Shown here piece after piece: positions 61,111-64,000 of a DNA stretch of 64,000 nt (the first letter of the stretch is position 1; every line of letters starts with the position of its first letter). The translations under genes were made by a program, and so were the position numbers. The DNA is from Metallyticus violacea (lineage: Eukaryota; Arthropoda; Insecta; Mantodea; Metallyticidae): assembly GCA_030762175.1 (NCBI GenBank), contig CM060830.1, positions 46,092,001-46,156,000 of the forward strand, read 5' to 3'. Under the pieces are notes generated by a model that saw only the letters and a list, made by a program, of their open reading frames with translations, had not been told where the DNA came from and did no database searches.

Positions 61111-61362
61111 GTGGATTTGTTGATTTGTTTCATTTATTCAATTCAGAGCTTGGAAGTGGCCCGTGAATTTTTCTCAAAGGCCTCTTCTTTAAAGCTTGAG
61201 GTTCTTTTACATGCTGTAAATATACAGGGACCCGCGGCTTTACTTCCTTTCTGAAGGAAGCCATACTTAGGATTTTAACGTCCGAAAAAATCCCACAATC
61301 TTGGCCGGTTTTAAACCCGCGATATTGGATTTAAGAGGCAAGTATGGTTACCATTACCCCCA
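61111..61362 (-). repeat. SINE-A copy 4, inserted in LINE-X
   Basis: Minus strand: ggtaatggtaaccatacttg A-box region, cgcgggtttaaaaccggcc (decayed B box), ttttttcggacgttaaaatc, cttccttcagaaaggaagta, gcctttgagaaaaattc core. It sits between LINE-X coding (AGKEG) and LINE-X 3' sequence. The B box has lost TTCGA. Confidence 0.85.
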
Positions 61363-61560
61363 GGACCGACAGAAGTGGAGAAAATCGGTCAATTATTGAT
61401 GTAAGTGAGACAGTTCAGACCTGAAAAGGCTGAAAAAAGGGGAAGGAGGGGGGAAGCAAACTGAGTGAATGCAGTTGTGCGTGTTTGTGAAATTCCTAAT
61501 ACTATTTATTTGTGTATTATTATTATTTATTACTTTTTTGTTAAATATACATTTTATTTA

Positions 61561-61817
61561 TGTTAATTATTATGGAATATGTAATAACTAATGTAATATC
61601 TTGTATTATGTCAAACAGACCTTGTGTTTAAAAAAAACAGCTACGTCTATAAAATACTACTACTATTGCTATGGCTGTTTAAATTCTAAAGAGGATTCAA
61701 TTGTTATCACGCTTTTATTTTCTACCATTGACTGTCGAGCCGGTTTGCTATTTTGTTTAAATTTGAAGAGAATAAAACTACGAAAACTATTAATTATTTA
61801 ATGTAATGTAAGTTTGT
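61561..61817. other. Unassigned non-coding DNA
   Basis: AT-rich flank of LINE-X; nothing recognised. Confidence 0.4.
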
Positions 61818-62020
61818 AGGAATGAATGAAATGATTTAACGATGGCGCAAATCAGCTCAAAGTCCTTGGCGTCTTAAAGCTGTCTGGCACTCTCTTCTCT
61901 GCTTAAGGAAAAACTTCTAAATAAAAACCTAAACCCAGACAGATTGACCTGACCGGCATTCGAATCCACAAAACCCAGATTGGTAATCGCAAACGATACC
62001 ACTAGAGCACGGAGGCGGTC
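61818..62020 (-). repeat. SINE-D (tRNA-headed)
   Basis: Minus strand: gaccgcctccgtgctctagtggtatcg carries a well-formed A-box region, and tggattcgaatgccggtcag carries the B box. The body has ggtttaggtttttatttaga and ends in sequence rich in tcattcattcc. Only one copy in the window; the 3' boundary is approximate. Confidence 0.7.
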
Positions 62021-63846
62021 AAACAGACTTGTATAATGTAATAAAACATGAACCCATTGTTACTTGCATTACGTGTATTTTAAATTTTTATCAGGATAAC
62101 CAACTCGAGAACTTTAAAGTTATTACAATTGAGAAAATGCTAATATTATCCATTATTTTACACGCAGCCTTAAGAAAATTCGATAATAAAACTCGGCAAA
62201 GTGTATTTAAAAAACGAACAGAAGTAGCAACATTAGTGTACTTTTGTCGGAACACGGGTCAATTATGATAAAAGTACGAGAAAAATGGGGATAGATGGCA
62301 ACCCTATTTCAAAGAGGAGTTCAGAAACTATTTTACAAACTGTATAATTTTATTCTACATGTAGAATTATAAACAATAATATATTTAGCATTTATTTCTG
62401 AAAGCTTACCTTGCCGACCGAAAATATCAAACTATTTTGTACTGACTACCGCAAGTTCCTACAGAAATATCCATCGTGAATTTCGATTCATTCTGAAGCT
62501 TATACTTTATATACTGACTAAAAATATTAGGAACCATAAAACGACAACGCTATACACTGGTGCTCGTGGTATAAAAGATTTGACTGGCTCTCAATAAATG
62601 ATGTAAGTATGACGATAGCGCAAGGGTGAACAGGACTATATTTCCATTGGAATTGCATTATTTCCTTGCTCTAACTACAGTTTATAAAGCACCTCTTCTT
62701 TTGTGGAAGAACCATGCTCGAGCCTCTAAAATGGAATGTCTGAAAGGCATTGCTAAGAAGTTTCAATCCCAAGATAGCATTTGTGTCGCGCACGCGCAGA
62801 AAGAAACAGAGAATAGAGTGAAGTTAGTTAATTCCACTTTACTCTCTTAACGGCTCAGTTCCAATACTTGTTACAGGGCTGCCTTGGGTAGTGCCCTTTT
62901 ATCGCAAACGGCCAATTCGATTTCCTCTAATGCCAAAGTAGAAGAGAGCAACTAGAGGAGAAGGAGCGAGCCGAGTTCGTAGCCGTCTAGAACACAGAAA
63001 TGGATAAACTTAAGGTGCACGTATTTCGTTGTCTTTTTATCTTGCTCAGAGTGGAAGCTGACTCAGGCTTTTGCAAACCCCACTCTCTTTTGCTACTGAG
63101 TAACCTCATGGGACGCAGATAAAGTATTAATACATTAAATGACAGGAAAGTGTTCAGTGCCAGAAAGGGCGTTTCTTTACACAGCTTCTTGGACTATTAT
63201 TTGAATGTTGTAGATTGTTTTATACAGGGAGTACAAAAATACCGCACAAGAATAATCGGGTGTTAGAAGGCATCCCTCTGACACAACAGGGTTGAAGGTA
63301 TTCCGTTCTATTAATATTTGAGGTATTTGGGAGAATGCAAAAGTAAATTATAATTATAATAATATGGTTCATACCTTGTGATCTATGTTTCTTATGATTA
63401 TCTTTAATATCTTTATTAACATGTATCTGTTTCCATTGAATGTGGTACGGGACCTCAATAATGACCTCTACTTTGTTAAAAACTCATAATCAGTGACTGC
63501 TACAAGGTCAAAAGCGTTCCAGGAAAGAAAAAGTATATTAATAAAGTTAATAAAATAAGTTAACATAGGAAAAGTTCGAGTGGAATTTGTCTACTATTAA
63601 CTCCTGGGCGGCCAATTATTGAATCTAAAAATATATATTTTTCAATGCCACCACTATCAATTCGTACATGTGGAGTACTCTCTCTGTAGCCAGCTTCTAA
63701 GGACAGGACGATTGGAAGCGCAACTACCGATAGAGGGGGACTACTAGCTTGAATATGAGGTCATGCCTTCGTCACACAAGTCCCGCGAGCGCGATGATTG
63801 CTGAAAGAATCATGGGATCTATAACGGTTACAGTTTGGGATTGAAA
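62021..63846. other. Unassigned non-coding DNA
   Basis: ORFs of 74 and 79 codons without domains. GC is somewhat raised at 62760-63120. No gene is supported. Confidence 0.4.
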
Positions 63847-64000
63847 GTGCCTAATAATTGTTGTGTACCTGCATTTACTAATAATTATGATGGTAGCGAA
63901 CATGTACGAGTGTTTAAATTTCCCCAAAACGAAAGTAGACGCAAAAAAGACTGCGATTTATAGGAAGAACTTCACTCCTGCAGTTAATTCACTGGTAAGC
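63847..64000 (+). pseudogene. THAP-domain coding fragment, running off the window
   Basis: Frame from 63847: VPNNCCVPAFTNNYDGSE, then VRVFKFPQNESRRKK. After a one-base shift at about 63945, TAIYRKNFTPAVNSL follows. This is the N-terminal part of a THAP zinc-finger domain (C2CH). The family has C-X2-4-C here, then FPxDxxRRxxW and a (R/K)xxFTPxxxSxxC stretch. The second Cys of the first pair is replaced by Phe and the Trp after RR is lost. No in-frame ATG was found immediately upstream. THAP domains occur in P-element-type transposases and host DNA-binding proteins. The shift and lost ligand point to a pseudogene, unless the last bases (actggtaagc) are a splice donor. Confidence 0.65.

Larger units (their letters stand above)
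60730..61560 (+). mobile_element. LINE-X 3' end, copy b, with two nested insertions
   Basis: Translation from about 60758 gives LRICHICEEEKSCIHFL, equivalent to the C-X2-C-X7-H motif of copy a; the last Cys is replaced. DEGDNA follows. After an interruption, VLAGKEG appears at 61090-61110 (copy a: LLAGKEEE), then SINE-A copy 4, then gtgagacagttcagacctga and a G-rich 3' region to about 61530 that matches copy a. Thus the LINE was present first and was hit at least once, by SINE-A, and probably also by a second short element at 60870-61075. Confidence 0.75.

Overview
The window is AT-rich, repeat-dense nuclear DNA of a metazoan, most likely an arthropod. The evidence is many decayed mariner-type transposases, tRNA-headed SINEs, abundant (AAT)n microsatellites, and three broken copies of an intronless multi-copy protein family that I recognise from arthropod genome annotations. 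The species cannot be named from the sequence. There are no long ORFs, operons, rRNAs, CRISPR arrays or bacterial gene organisation. I found no host gene that I can defend; almost every ORF above 60 codons is a chance ORF in non-coding DNA, an antisense shadow, or a piece of a dead mobile element.

Layout. 1-1060 is the right part of dispersed repeat R1, cut by the window edge. 1.1-8.2 kb is mostly unassigned. 8.2-8.7 kb holds the 3' end of a LINE (minus strand). 11.9-12.8 kb is a pogo/Tigger remnant. 13.1-13.3 kb is a fragment (copy C) of the arthropod family. 14.5-17 kb has SINE-B copies. 20.1-21.4 kb carries a diverged direct repeat. 24.9-27.5 kb is a cluster of Tc1/mariner remnants; one is split by SINE-A with a perfect 12-bp target-site duplication. 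28.1 kb is a SINE-B, and 29.5-30.4 kb is a mariner whose three catalytic Asp codons are still visible. 31.0-37.0 kb is a compound region: R1 copy 2, a SINE-B, microsatellites, family copy A, then R1 copy 3 in inverse orientation. 37.5-38.6 kb is a DUF4817-type transposase remnant abutted by SINE-A. 42.6 kb is a second LINE fragment. 49.4 kb is a SINE-A. 51.6-53.5 kb is family copy B (minus). 54.7 kb is a hAT C-terminal fragment. 56.5-57.5 and 59.2-60.3 kb are two minus-strand mariners, the second split by a 170-bp (AAT)n tract. 60.7-61.6 kb is a LINE 3' end carrying two nested insertions. 61.8 kb is another tRNA-headed SINE. The window ends inside a broken THAP-domain coding fragment.

No pathway is encoded. 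The coherent biology is insertion history: successive waves of LINEs, SINEs and DNA transposons, with nesting that gives their relative ages. The most interesting items are the mobile-looking arthropod gene family (copies A and B share non-coding flank as well as coding sequence, without introns) and repeat R1, which has internal ~150-bp tandem units and a conserved hairpin end in three copies.
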